This document shows positions 35,304 through 47,263 of a stretch of DNA of 64,000 nucleotides, piece by piece. Position 1 is the stretch's first letter; every line of letters starts with the position of its first letter. Position numbers and translations under genes: made by a program. This DNA is from Xylona heveae TC161. Taxonomy: Eukaryota; Ascomycota; Xylonomycetes; Xylonales; Xylonaceae. The notes under the pieces are model-generated. The model saw only the letters and a program-made list of their open reading frames with translations, was not told where the DNA came from and made no database searches. The stretch covers positions 372,001 through 436,000 of the forward strand of contig NW_017264196.1 in assembly GCF_001619985.1 (NCBI RefSeq). Direction: 5' to 3'.

Positions 35304-38110
35304 CTAGCCACCACTAACTTTATTAAGGTTGCAGTCTTTGCCTCCTTCTTTTTCGTGTCTGTATTTCTTCATCTTTTCTTGAAAATTCTTCACTGCATCT
35401 TGAAGCTCCAAACTGGTCAAAGGCTCCCATGAATCATCTTCCTTGGGCCTAGTTGAAGTCAGTTTTAGCAAAGTTAATGCCCGGCATTTATGGCTGGAAA
35501 ACTTACCATCCTTCCCAATGGACTAGATATTCTGAAATGAAGACGTCGCCCTCCTTGGGAGGAACTTGCAAATTCTTGAGATATCGGCGGATTTCTGGAT
35601 CGTTCATGTCTGTCTCAAGCCCTTCTGAATCTTTCTTAGAGATCACTCTCGTGCGCTGAGCACAGATGTTATCTACGAAGTATGATCCATTCTCACACGC
35701 TCGGGCTTTGCTAAAAGGAGCCGAAGTCACCGTGACCCGATACCCATCATTCAAGCACACAAAGCCTGAGATAGGATTGAAGGATTCATCATAATTTCTC
35801 AAAAGCACTTCCGAACCCCTGAGCTTTTCTTTAGACTTTCTTTCTGATTTGTCCCAGTTAAAGCTGATATTTGCAATTGCAGTAGTTGCTTCCAAGGTTT
35901 CACCTTTCAGCTGATCTTCACTGTTATGCTTAAAAACGGGAAGAAGGCGGCTCAGCTCTGTCCAATCATTCGCCCGCGAATTTGGTGGGAAATCGAGCCT
36001 TACGACAACCTTTCCCATCTCGAGAGCTTGATTGCTATCATATCGTTGAGATATCACCCCCGAAGTTGGCTGAGTCGAAATTTCGAGATCAGATAGCTCA
36101 GCGCAGGCTTCTTTTGAATTCTGCTCATCCTCATCATCGCTGCTGAAGAGATCCATGAGTTTACTGGTTCCAAGGGCACCGATATTGGGAATCTCAGCAA
36201 CCCGCCACGGCCCATCAAAGCTATCCTGCGCTTCAAATCGTATCTGTCCTAACCGAATTGCAACATGATCGACTATGCGGACGACCAGGTCATTCACTTC
36301 GATGGCTTCGCCAGACTGATAGCATAGGCCGTTGCTACCCCCTGGATGCTTCTGTCTTTTGGAAGTGGAATGAGATTGATTTGAATTCGGTTGATGAACG
36401 GGGAGTTCTGTTACCATTGGTCTAGCCGCTTTAGATCTGCGAGCATTTGATGACGAATTTGTGTTGGAAGCTCGTCTAGTGTAGCGGCCAGTCTTCGGAA
36501 TAGACTTTCTCATCTTCGACGCTATCTTGTCAAGGTCCTCCCTGCGACGAGGCTGCTTAGCATTATTTCCACTAATCGTCCGCTGCTATTACTCACTGGC
36601 TTTCCGGATGCATATCTTTCATCGTTCCAAGGCGGCTGGAAATGACATGCTTTAAGATAGTCAATTCAGAAGTTTGGGGACCTTTAAGCCAAACCAAGAG
36701 AGTATCTATCTTGCCCTCGAATTTTTTTGTGTCAATTTCAAAGTACATTTGCAAGCTCTCTCTACAGTGCTTGATTTGAAGTATAGCTTCTCCTGGAAAC
36801 CGGAAACGAGGGAGTTCAAACATCTGATCTTTTGAAATCCATTTCAACACCAATTGGCTGGTTGGAGATGATTTAAGCTCGAAAGCTGGTGTCAAAGCCG
36901 TCTTTAAGTCGAAGCTGTGATCTCGTTCGCAGAGACCAGTGCCCGCACTAGGGAATCCAATTGGAATATCATAATCATCTGATCCATTGTCTGGATCTGT
37001 TATCACCATCCCTTTGCCTCTGATATACTCAACAGCGCCACGAGTTGCACTCATTAGCCTTGATGACGTTAGGCTCTGCTTCGGTATCCTCCTTTTGGGT
37101 GGTACAGGGTCAAAGACATTTGATGAATTCCTTTTATGGACTGCTAATTTAGTCGGCGAAATGAAAGACGATAGTGTATCGTCAAGGCCGGTCTCATGCT
37201 TTTGCAAACTAGCAGTACGCATCCTGCCGCTATTGCCGTTATTCATGGCAGTCTGAAATCTGTCCGCTGGAACAGAGGGAGTGCTGAAGGCTCTCCTCAT
37301 CTCTGGACTGGACGAATTATCCGGCGTTACGGACGTCGCGGGAATCTTATATTTGTGCGACTTAAGCTTGTCTTGGATATCTTGGTTGTCAGTTCCAACT
37401 AATTTCTCGAGCTCCTCGAATTCGTGCTTCCGCGAAATTGAATCTAATCCCGTCTCCTGTCTCGCGAACGCAAGTTGGGTTGAATTAAATATAGCACCCT
37501 CGGCTGTCTTGCCAGTGACTTGGGACAATCTCTGGGACATTGCTGCTTTTGGAGGTGGTGAGGTGGTCATGGTAGAGCTCACTCTTGGCCATTTTGAAAA
37601 TGGAGCAACCTTGAAGCCCTCTAAACCTCCTTGCTTGAGAGCCTCTGTTTCTGTGTCACTCCTCATGACATAGACATATCCTCTGTTGTACCATGAAGGC
37701 TTCCTTTCATTCACGTGAGGCTCGATATTCGCAAATTCTTGCGGCTCTTGTGAATTAAAGAGCGCCTCAGCTTCATTGAAAGTCGGCCGGGAATGTCCTT
37801 TCGTCATGGGATTCTCCGTTACTGTCGTGTTTGCGCCGCGTTTAGAGCTTGACGCCTGCCAATTCTTGTTTGTCAGTTCTTCTGAAGTAGCATCTACTGG
37901 GCTGTTCCTTTCGATCAAGCCACTCTCAGGCTTATGGTTGCTTGATGACAAAGAGCTCGGCTGGCTTACCTTATTCTTGTCTTGCTCAGTTTTCTCGATG
38001 AGTGGAGAAATATTTCTAGGGTTTGTTTTTGAGACTCCAACGGAAGCTGCGTTCGCTCCTTTCGAAGCAGGCGGACTTTTCAAGTTCTCTAATCGCGTGT
38101 TACCTGCCAT
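35304..38110 (-). CDS. Chromodomain-containing protein of unknown function
   Basis: Three exons (38110-36597, 36541-35507, 35448-35304) join in frame to 897 residues. The first 380 or so are disordered (Ser/Asn/Lys rich). A more ordered part of about 110 residues follows (FELPRFRFPGEAILQIKH, MYFEIDTKKFEGKIDTLLVWL), then acidic and basic linkers. A segment that may bind a partner sits around IEVNDLVVRIVDHVAIRLGQ. The last 70 residues form a chromodomain split by an intron, with YLVHWEGW, DDSWEPLTSL and VKNFQEKMKK. Chromodomains usually read methylated histone tails, so a heterochromatin role is inferred. The N-terminal part resembles nothing I can name. The acceptor of exon 2 was chosen because the nearer AGs bring stops. 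Confidence 0.7.
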
Positions 38111-39211
38111 TTTGGTTGTCGGTTGTGATTAGCTTCCAGATTTCGATTGCTCTGACACCAGTGCTATCCATGAAACGACATCTGTGTGGATAAGAGAAAG
38201 TTCAAGAAGGCCTTCAACACGCGAAGTATTTATACACCATTCTGCGGTGAATGATTTTCTCGCGTATGTGGCCTCAGAGTATACAGAAGGGAAGGAGCTA
38301 ATTGTTTTTTTTGAAGACGTGTAATTGCAGTGAATGCAAAGCGAGCCTTGTTTCTCTGGAGATCGTCATCTACTCCACACCCATCATAGGCTTCAATCAT
38401 TCTGTTATTCGTTGGCTGGGCACCAATCATACTGCAAACCTGTAATACAAAAAAAAGGGCAATCATTTTGCATTTCTATCCTCATATATTGTCTTTCTAT
38501 CTTGCAATAACCATTGATCTCAGAACAGCATTAATGATGGCATCTCTAATGTGCTCAAAGCTCGACAAAACTCCCGATGACCTCTGAATGGCGGGAATGT
38601 CATATCTCCGCTACTGAAACATGTCTACGTTCACTTGGTCATTGTGAATGGCAGCTGCCTCAAATTTCTTACAGCTGTTCTAGCACGAAACTGAGATCAA
38701 ATTTTCTTCCTGTACCACTAATAGTAGCTGGGCCATTCAAACTGTTCCTTCATTACTTGCCTTGTGAGGGACTTGAATTCGTTTTCCGAAGATGTTTGAA
38801 GCCGGTACTGATCAATGTCCTGTATTAGAAATGGCTACGCAAATGGTGATGTATCCGTGTGAATCAACGCTGCAATAACTGATCGGCTCATTAGAGTATA
38901 AGTATGTGCTAACCATCATGTTGATCGATAGCTGACGCCTTGAAAGGCAGGTGGAATCAAACCACGTTACCTTATGCCAGGAGGTCCTACTTTTACTCCC
39001 GCTATTATATTTCACACTAAGGCTGTATTGTGAAGGGGATATGTTACACGACCACGCAACGGTTTCTGGATTTAGGCGTATTCCTCTCTACGTGAATTGT
39101 TTTAGCTCTTAAGTTGCCTGTTAACTACCTAGATACATTAATCCTCCCGCGTGAGAGACTGAGTCATTCCTTCTATACATACAAATACATATAATAAATA
39201 CAGTCATCTCT
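38111..39211. other. Promoter of the chromodomain gene and SUV3 3' region
   Basis: 1101 bp between two minus-strand genes. A 78-codon minus frame at 38230-38466 starts with a hydrophobic stretch that could pass for a signal peptide but has no other support. Nothing else is seen. Confidence 0.35.
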
Positions 39212-41690
39212 CTAAGAGGCAACATGTTGGTTTCTAGCCGCAGTCGCGCCTTCCTCCAGGCGTAAAGCACTAATCCCTTCGTCCCACTTTAAGGGGAAAT
39301 CATTTCCCGAGTCAGACGCCTCGGTAGAGATCGTCCCTTTTGTCAGTTTCTCAATCATCGACTGCTCTCTAGCTCGCTTCAAAAGTTTTCGAACCTTGGG
39401 ATCGAATCTATAATCGTGAAGGGACTTATCAATCCTCTCCTCAACCATCTCCTTCACATGGAACGCTAACGGCCGACTAGTGAATACGCCAGCAAACCGA
39501 TAGCTCAACCAAAGATACAAGATCAGCCCTTTGTGAAGTGTCTCAAGTTGACGAAGGTACTCCATATTGGAAGATGCTGGCTTATCGAGAAGTTCTAGGT
39601 TTACTTCTGGAATGTCTAACAAAGCACCACCTCCTTGGTTCGCTATGCATTGAGCGAATGCAGCCACGAGCTGGCTGACCCCTGGGTCCCTCGCACTGAC
39701 AGGAGCTGCACAGAGAATAACCTTATCTTCAATACTTAAGTTTTTGATCGGCTGGATCATATCTGCAATCTCAATCTGATCTCGAAGGGCGCAGAGATGG
39801 TAACGGGGGTGAAGTCGTGAAAGCTCATGCAAACGAAGGAGGATGTAGCTGAAAGGTGTCTCAGGAGGAAAATAGCTTGCAAATTGCTCCAGGATTGCAC
39901 TGGGTGGGAAAAGTCCGGCACTCTGAATTGGTTCGGGCTCGCTTTCCATGGCTTCTTGGACAACTTTGAGATCCATCTGCTCTAAGGTAGTGACAAGACC
40001 AAGGTTTTTGGCTGGCGGAAGAGGCGCCACAACATTGTCTGGCGAAACATCGCTGGTCTGAACATCAGCAGCTTCTGGTGACGATTTTTCTTCAGTGGCT
40101 TGACTGGCAGTCCGGTAACGTCCTGCACGCCCCGCAATTTGTTTGATGTCTGAGACCTCTAATGTTCGAAATTCCTTGCCATTGTGCTTTTGAGAGGATT
40201 CGAAAATGATACGCTTAATGTTCCTACAAGTTTTAAAGTCAGCAATTGCTTCTGCTTAATCACATCGTCAGTGTCTGCATACAAATTTAATCCCATACCG
40301 ATGGCGTCGCTTGCCACCAAGATATCGTAATCATTGCTTTCATCGTTGAAAAGCTTGGCTTGTTGAGCCCTGACTTCAGGTGGCAGACTCCCATATACGA
40401 TAGCAACTCGCTTGCCCGTTGCTCTTTCAATTTCTCGCTTTGTGGCATGGATGCCCATCCTCGAAAAGACCACGACGCAGTCGCCCTTTCTCAGTTGTCT
40501 GAGATCACCTTTAAGACTTGTTGACATGGTCTTCAGGGGGCTCAGCCGCTGATAACGGTGAATAACCAACTCCTCGCCCATGGATGCTGCCAGAGCCCGA
40601 ATCAAAGGAACAACTCTTTCTTCGCCACAGAGGTGCACCTCCTTAGCCTTGACCCCTAAGAATGCCTGAGTCCATGCCCAACCGCGGGATTGGGACCCAA
40701 TCATTTGGATTTCATCTATCACAGCAACATCAATTTTAGTGTTGACAGGTACCATCTCCACAGTGCAGCAGTTCATAGCATTCTCAGATGTCTCCGTCAT
40801 TTTGCGATCGTCACCAGTAATAAGGTTGCATCTCTTCCCAAGAGCGAGAAGCCTGGAATACACCTCATGTGCAAGAAGTCGTAATGGGCCAGCATACACC
40901 CCGGTGTTTGCTTGTTCTAGCCTTTTCAGCGCATGATAGGTTTTTCCTGAGTTGGTCGGTCCAACATGTAAATGTATCGTTCGCTGAATCACCCGTGTTC
41001 CAGGGTACCACTCAACGGGAAATCTCAGATCTGCAAGCATCTTCTGATGTTCAATGTCCTTTTTCGAAAACCGCGCACTCGCAACATGACCGTAAAAGGT
41101 GTATTTCAATTCAGAGTCCAATCCGCGCACATCCTTGTCGACAAATGCTGCCCGCAAGCTATGGAACAAAGGCATTGTCCCACTTGTTTCATCATTTGAT
41201 TGCGAAAAGGAGCGTAACACGTTTCGTTTAAATGCTTCGAAATGTCTTTTCAGAACCGCCTCGCTCAGTCCAAGTGGTTCAAGCTGCGGCGTGGTGCCCA
41301 AGTTTTCTTCCAGCAAATCCATCCGCTCCCTGATTGTGTCCTTAATATCGGTGAACTTCACATCTTGACGAAACTTTGAACCACCAATCCGTAGCATGCC
41401 CGATCGTTTTGCGGCGCCTCCGAAACGGGCAGGTCGGTCCTGTGAAACCGGTCAGTAAGGGCTTGAAGGGCTTGTTTAGATAGATGGCACACCTTAGGTG
41501 TTCTCCTACCACCGAAAGATGATGCACTTGAGCCAGCAATTGGCAGAGAAGTACTGATATATCGGGTTCGCCGAATCACATCATTCACTCGTCGCGAATG
41601 TGTTGGCATCCATGGTTGTTGAATGCGAAAAGCGCAAAAGATGCATTGATTCTGTCCGCCTACGCCTCGCATGGCCAGCACGCGAGACAT
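39212..41690 (-). CDS. SUV3: SUV3 mitochondrial ATP-dependent RNA helicase
   Basis: Three exons (41690-41493, 41439-40283, 40223-39212) give 788 residues. The N-terminus is rich in Arg, Ser and Thr with almost no acidic residues, which fits a mitochondrial presequence. The helicase core shows HVGPTNSGKTYHALKRL near residue 225, VAVIDEIQMIG (the family's DEIQ form of motif II), VVFSRMGIHATKREIE, VASDAIGMGLNLN across the second intron, and QIAGRAGRYR. The C-terminal helical part includes LRDQIEIADMIQPIKNLSIEDKV. SUV3 unwinds RNA for the mitochondrial degradosome with the RNase Dss1. It shares a 445-bp divergent promoter with SEC1. All exon joins keep frame and restore conserved motifs. Confidence 0.95.
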
Positions 41691-42135
41691 ATAAAATAAT
41701 TGTTGTAGTCAAAAGCACCACAGGGAATTAAAGAGAGTGGAATTGGAAAATTTCTAGTTTTGCTGAAAAATAGTGGTCAAGCCATCATTGTGGCAATGAG
41801 ATGGATGATTTCGATATTTTGTGAGGCTAATCCAGGTTTAACGCGGCTATATCGCGGACCAAGCCGAAGTAAGTCGTCTCGGCGTTTGCGGGTTCGGATA
41901 AATATTATTGCGAAAGCTCGAGGGGCTCCAGTGTAAACTGGCGGTCGAGGGGTGTCATTCACCTCATGTTGCCGCCCCAGAGACTGAACAGCTTTCCACA
42001 GCAACTCTCTTTCTGAAGTGTTAACAACTTTGATGATTTTGGGGCATTAGCACCTTTACCAATTTTATCTGAGCTTATTTTATCTCCTGCGCGAGTCTGG
42101 TTGCCTCTCGGTGTTTCGGCCACTGAGGGCCAAAG
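41691..42135. promoter_or_regulatory. Divergent promoter region, SUV3 / SEC1
   Basis: 445 bp between two starts that point apart. No clear TATA box or repeat is visible. Confidence 0.4.
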
Positions 42136-44668
42136 ATGGGGTTGTCTATTGTTACCCTCCAGCGGGACGGTATGCACTGCGATTGATTTCCGGCTTGGGG
42201 CTAAGCAGAATTGACGAAATATATCAGCAATCCTACATACAATTAGGAATACAGCTCCCGGAGAGGTATGTGGCATTGTTTTTGTGTCATTAACTCGGTC
42301 CGCTAATCGTCTATTTACGCAACAGTGGAAAGTGCTTGTATTGGACGAGGGCAGTAGGAGACTAATTGACAATGTAGTCAAAGAGGACGATATCTTAAAC
42401 GAAAATATTACGAGTACGTCAGGATTCAGATTGTCCCTTATTCAAGTCGCAGAGGGCACAACGCTGACCTGCTCAAGATATCGAACAGATCGAGCTGAAG
42501 AGGCATGTAAATCATGATATCGATGCTGTCTATCTCCTCTCTTCTCAGCCTCATATCGTCGACTGCCTTCTTGCAGACCTAGATCGAAGGCGATATCGGA
42601 AGGCACATGTGGTGTGGACATCTTGTAAGAAATACAAATGCTTGCTTACTTTTCTAACTAGAAGTGGACTTATTGATTACTTAGTGCTCGACTATCAGTC
42701 CCGCGAAAGAATTCAAACGTCCCCTGCTACCAAAGGACAGATTGCCCAATTTCGAGAGCTCAACATCGACTTCTTTCCAAAGGAATCCCATCTAGTCACC
42801 TTTCGTGACCCTTGGAGCTTCCCGGTTCTGTTTCACCCCGCATGTAATGCCTTGGTGAAGAGACACCTAGAAGAGGTTGCACACAAAGTATGCGTTGATT
42901 TTACAATTTTCATGTTATGATATAAATCTAATTGCATATTGGCAGATTGTGGCGGTCTGCATTGTGTTAGGAGAAAACCCCGTAATCCGATATTATCGGC
43001 CGCGGAGCCCTACCCACGAAGCTCATGTTCTCTGTTCGCATCTTGCTCGATTTGTCCAGGCTGGTTTGGATCGCCATGCTCAATTAAATGAAAGCTTTCG
43101 GGCCCCGACAAATCGACCCCGAGGCGCTCTTTTCATTACAGATCGGTCAATGGACCTCAATGCGCCACTCATTCATGAATTCACATACCAAGCAATGGCA
43201 TACGATCTTCTCCCTATTCGCGATGGGGACAAAATATTCTACAAAACAGTTATTCATGCGGGTAAGCCAGATCAGGAGGAGAAGGATATGGAGATTGGGG
43301 AGCACGATCAGATGTGGATAACCCATCGTCACCGGCATATGAAAGATACTATTGAAAGCTTGATGAGAGACTTTCGAAAGTTTCTCGAGGACCATCCCCA
43401 ATTTACTAGCGGGTGCGTAAACAAAAAGTTGTTTCAGGCTACTTAGAGACTCGCAGGCATCTGACATGTCAATCCACAGTGAGGAAGATGCGACCAACCT
43501 CAATACTATCAAAGATATGTTAGCAGGTCTCCCTGAATTCCAGGAACTCAAGGAAGCATACGCGCTTCACTTAAGCATGGCACAGGACTGCATGAACATC
43601 TTCCAAAACCGAAAACTGCCAGATCTTGCTTCCGTCGAGCAGGTTCGTAAACAATTCGTCTTTCACATATCTACCGCTTGCTGACTTTTTATTTGCCAGT
43701 CTCTCGCGACGGGGTACGATGAAGAATACCGTAAGCCCAAAAATCTGGCTGATCAGATAGTGCGCTTGCTCGACGACGAGAGCAGCGTACCTGCTGACCG
43801 CCTGCGACTTATCATTCTTTACTTGTTGTACAAAGATGGTCTCGTACCTGGGGATACCCAGAAGCTCCTAGCCCATGCTCAATTACCACCTCAGGATGGC
43901 GAGGTCATTTACAACCTTGAGCATCTAGGCGCAAGGATACAAAAGTCCCTGAAGGATAAATCTCCGCCTGCGCCGCCCCCCTTCGGAAGAAAACAGCCTC
44001 CTCAAATGCTGGAAGACGAATATGTTTTGTCTCGTTTTGAGCCAGCCGTCAAGACCATGCTGGATGAACATGTCAAAGGAACTTTGGACCCTGCCTTGTT
44101 CCCGTTTACTAAACCTCCACTAAGCACAGGCGAAGGAATAGGCGCTCCAGACCCGTTATCCCAAGCTTCCCTCCGCAGCGCAAAACCAACGTGGGCTAAG
44201 TCACGTTTGTCTTCAGTGGAGCCTCGGCAACGAATTATTGTCTTTGTAGCTGGTGGCGCTACATATTCGGAATCCAGAGCGTGCTATCACGTCTCAAAGG
44301 CTACTTCGAGAGAAGTAGTCCTTGTTACGTCTCATATGCTTACGCCAAGTTTATTCGTCAGGCAGGTCGGCGACCTAAGCGTCGATAAGCGTCGTTTGGA
44401 TATTCCCATGGAGAGACCAAAGCCTAAGCCTCCGGCACACCTCTTCGAGCCTGATCCCCCTACACCTACGGCGCCGCGGCAAGCTCAGCCACTGCCTAAA
44501 ACATCAGTGCCTGCAACCACTGCTGCACTTTCTGCAATGACGATTAATTCGAGTGCATCGAATGGCGCTCCACCTCAACAGCAACCACCTCAGGTCCTTA
44601 GCAAGTCCAAAAAGGAGAAGGAACCAGGAAAGAAAAAGAAGCATTTATTCTTCTCTTCAAAGAAATGA
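42136..44668 (+). CDS. SEC1: SEC1/Munc18-family protein for exocytosis
   Basis: Eight exons (42136-42169, 42228-42265, 42326-42413, 42478-42624, 42685-42887, 42946-43412, 43480-43642, 43700-44668) join in frame to 702 residues. The start [11 protein letters not shown] and the next exons reading [20 protein letters not shown] are the conserved opening of Sec1 proteins. Later marks are [68 protein letters not shown] and [16 protein letters not shown]. The protein binds the exocytic syntaxin (Sso-type) SNARE complex at the plasma membrane and hyphal tip. The tail after about residue 590 is proline-rich and ends in Lys clusters, as in filamentous fungi. The first two exons code for only 24 residues, so gene finders may miss them. 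Confidence 0.94.
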
Positions 44669-45012
44669 AGTCATTCGTCGTTGAGCGTTCTATAGCATTA
44701 TGGCGTTCAGGATTCGGTTGGCTACATAGCAAATTCCCTTGTTCATGCTTTGCACCTTTCTTTTCTAGCCGTACATTCTTGCTTTCTACTTATCGATTGA
44801 AGCACATTGAAGCAAGGAGTGAAATAGTATATGAGGTAGATAGGATACCAGAAGAATTCCGATATGACGAGGCGGCATCGTTCGCCGACGCTTTATGTAG
44901 ATATTTTCCCTGCTCCCTGGTTGAAATTGCTGCCACTGAAGAGTCATAGTTCATCACGGTCCCTGAGGTATTAAACAATATATATAAGGTATCATAAGGA
45001 AATTCCAATTTC
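44669..45012. other. Convergent intergenic region, SEC1 / G-patch gene
   Basis: 344 bp holding two 3' ends. No element is seen. Confidence 0.4.
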
Positions 45013-45714
45013 TTAAGCCGCGGGTCCTAGATATTTTTCCAGGTCTTCGTTTCTGTAAAACATTTCTTGTAGTCTTGCCCTCCTTTTCTTCCCTTCCTCC
45101 TCTTGCTGACGAACTTGTTTTGCGTTCAGCTTGGCAGCGGGCTTCTTTTGAGCTGCATTGACCTTGGGATCTTTTGAAAACTTGACCCCCAATCCAACAG
45201 TATCGTTCTTGACTTTGCCCTTGAGCGGGTTTAGGATACCTTCGCCTTTTGAGCCTAGGCCTTGCCTGCTATCAGGATCCCAGCCATAAGAGGAGAGATA
45301 CTTTAGGCCTAGTCGCCCACGGTCCAAGTGAGATGGTGGATGGGAATGCTCTAGGCACACTTGATGCGCGATTGAAGTTTCATGAGGCGTATTGTGAGAT
45401 TCAGCGGACGATTCAGGATTTAAAGGCAGATGGCATATTTCGCAGGTTTTTGGTATCTCTTCTTGATCATTTGCTGGCTCAAGCTCTTCTCTTTCTGTGC
45501 CTCCATTTGGAGGTGTTACTGGGGCAGATTTCGGGAGGACTATGGACAGATAGCGGTCCCCTACAGAGCTTGATGGAGCATTTTGCCTCGGGGGCTGAAC
45601 AGTTGCTTCCGCTGAGTTCGCTCGGACAAATTGTACACGCTGCCGCTTTATGCCTGCTCCAAAGTATCGTTGGTCTTGTAAAGGGACAAAATACTCCTCA
45701 TCCTCGTTCATGGT
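45013..45714 (-). CDS. G-patch domain protein
   Basis: One exon, 233 residues if the Met at 45714 is used. That start gives MNEDEEYFVPLQDQRYFGAG, which matches how I recall fungal relatives starting. An upstream in-frame Met at 45819 would add 35 residues that look like untranslated leader. The centre has CEICHLPL followed by a His/Cys pair, which may bind zinc. The G-patch is GLKYLSSYGWDPDSRQGLG, then LNPLKGKVKNDTVGLG. G-patch proteins often bind RNA and switch on DEAH-box helicases, and PRP22 lies 10 kb away, but no partner can be named. The C-terminus is a basic coiled coil. Confidence 0.8.
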   Translation of the reverse strand, partial: TMNEDEEYFVPLQDQRYFGAGIKRQRVQFVRANSAEATVQPPRQNAPSSSVGDRYLSIVLPKSAPVTPPNGGTEREELEPANDQEEIPKTCEICHLPLNPESSAESHNTPHETSIAHQVCLEHSHPPSHLDRGRLGLKYLSSYGWDPDSRQGLGSKGEGILNPLKGKVKNDTVGLGVKFSKDPKVNAAQKKPAAKLNAKQVRQQEEEGKKRRARLQEMFYRNEDLEKYLGPAA

Positions 45715-45973
45715 GGGTTTGATGCGGATTACGACCTGGAGGTTGTGAGATATGAATTGGCGAAAGCTGGCTGTCACATGCGACGTTTGCCGCTTGAACC
45801 ACGCTAGCCGATTTATCATATCTACATCTCATCTCCATCTTATCGAATCGCATCTCCGTAGCTTCGAGCTCCTTAGATCCGTAGGTAGGCAGTGTTGCGT
45901 CTCCTTTCAACCAACACGCCCAAGTGACCGCATCTCAACAATTTGGGTTGGCATTGTAGAGATCACCGGCACA
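45715..45973. promoter_or_regulatory. Divergent promoter region, G-patch / SDR
   Basis: A compact 259-bp spacer between two start codons pointing apart, so both promoters must be short or overlapping. Confidence 0.45.
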
Positions 45974-47263
45974 ATGCCTATCCCAATCATTTCGGAGGGT
46001 CTTTTCGAAGGCTTTGACTCTGTACCCTATCTGCCTACCGTTCTGAAGACCGTACCGGCACTTTTATTGGTTTATCTTCTGAAAAGGTACTTTGGAGGAG
46101 CTGTAAATAAATCGGAGCGACTTATGCGATCCAAGGTGGTTATGATAACCGTTCGTCACCGAAACGACACGTTTAATGATGATAATTGAGAATGCTAATG
46201 AGCTTCACAATAACAGGGTGGAACATCAGGTGTTGGGGCCAGCGTGGCTCGTGAACTCGCCCAACGAGGAGCCCAAGTGATCCTTTTGACGCAGCATCCT
46301 CCATCCGATCCTTTTCTTGCCGAATACATTGAGGACCTGCGAGCAACGACTAATAATGAGCTCGTCTACGCGGAGCAGGTTGATCTGTCTTCTTTACATT
46401 CGATAAGACTTTTCGCGACGAAATGGGTAGACAATGCCCCGCCACGACGCCTCGACATGATCATTCTCTGTGCGGCGACTATGACGCCGCCTAGAAGTAA
46501 ACCTGAAGTTACCAAAGATGGACTCGAAGCGAGCTGGGGCATCAACTATCTCGCAAACTTTCATTTGCTGTCGATTTTGAGTCCAGCATTACGAGCCCAA
46601 CCTCCCGATAGAGATGTCCGTGTTATCTTTGGAACTTGCTCAAGCTACATGGGAGGAAATATCGACCAAAAGGTGAAGAAGCAGAAATATGCGAGCACAA
46701 ATGTCTATGGGACGAGCAAATTAGCCTTGATGGTATTTGCGCAAGCATTCCAAAAGCATCTTGAGGCGTACAAGCGGCCCGATAGTCAGCCAAACAACAC
46801 ACGTGTCGTTTTAGCAGACCCCGGATGGTCACGCACACCGGGGATGCGCAGGTGGTTAACAGCTGGATCACTATGGGGGCTGTTTTTCTATCTCATCATG
46901 TGGCCTTTCTGGTGGTTGGTGCTAAAATCTCCAGACCAAGGCGCACAGAGTTTTCTGCTCGCTGCCATGGAGGCAGATCTTGGAAGGGGAGCAGGTGGCC
47001 GCATGATAAAAGAGTGCAGAGATATTGCTTACGTGCGACCAGAAATCAAAGATGACAACGCGGCCAAGGATTTGTGGGCGTTATCTGAGAAGCAAATTGA
47101 GACGTTGGAGAAAGAGGGCGCCATCAAAAGGACCCAAGAGAAGAAGGAGAAGGAAAAACGAGAGAAAACGGAGAAGGCCACCACGGATGGTGGTTTACAG
47201 AGTGAGAACCGAGCCGATCAGTCGAGAAAGGCTGGATCTCGAAGAAGTCGCAAAGCTGCGTAA
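45974..47263 (+). CDS. Membrane-anchored short-chain dehydrogenase (ENV9/retinol-dehydrogenase-like)
   Basis: Two exons (45974-46150 and 46217-47263) give 407 residues. A hydrophobic helix (VPALLLVYLLKRYF) near the start should anchor it, with the catalytic part cytosolic. The cofactor motif TGGTSGVGASVARELAQRG is split by the intron just before its glycines. NYLANFHLL and the catalytic YGTSKLAL (Tyr-x-x-x-Lys) follow. A second hydrophobic patch (GLFFYLIMWPFWWLVLKSP) sits near residue 270, and the tail is a highly charged Lys/Glu helix. Yeast ENV9 and animal RDH11-like enzymes have this layout and sit on lipid droplets or the ER. The substrate is unknown. The Met at 45974 was chosen over an upstream one because the anchor helix follows it directly. 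Confidence 0.82.

Noticed and set aside
38230-38466. 78-codon minus frame with a signal-peptide-like start, possible small secreted protein
   Set aside because: It has only one Cys after the hydrophobic start, no family and no support beyond the N-terminus.
45715-45819. Upstream start of the G-patch gene
   Set aside because: The extra 35 residues do not look conserved, while the inner Met begins the expected acidic opening.
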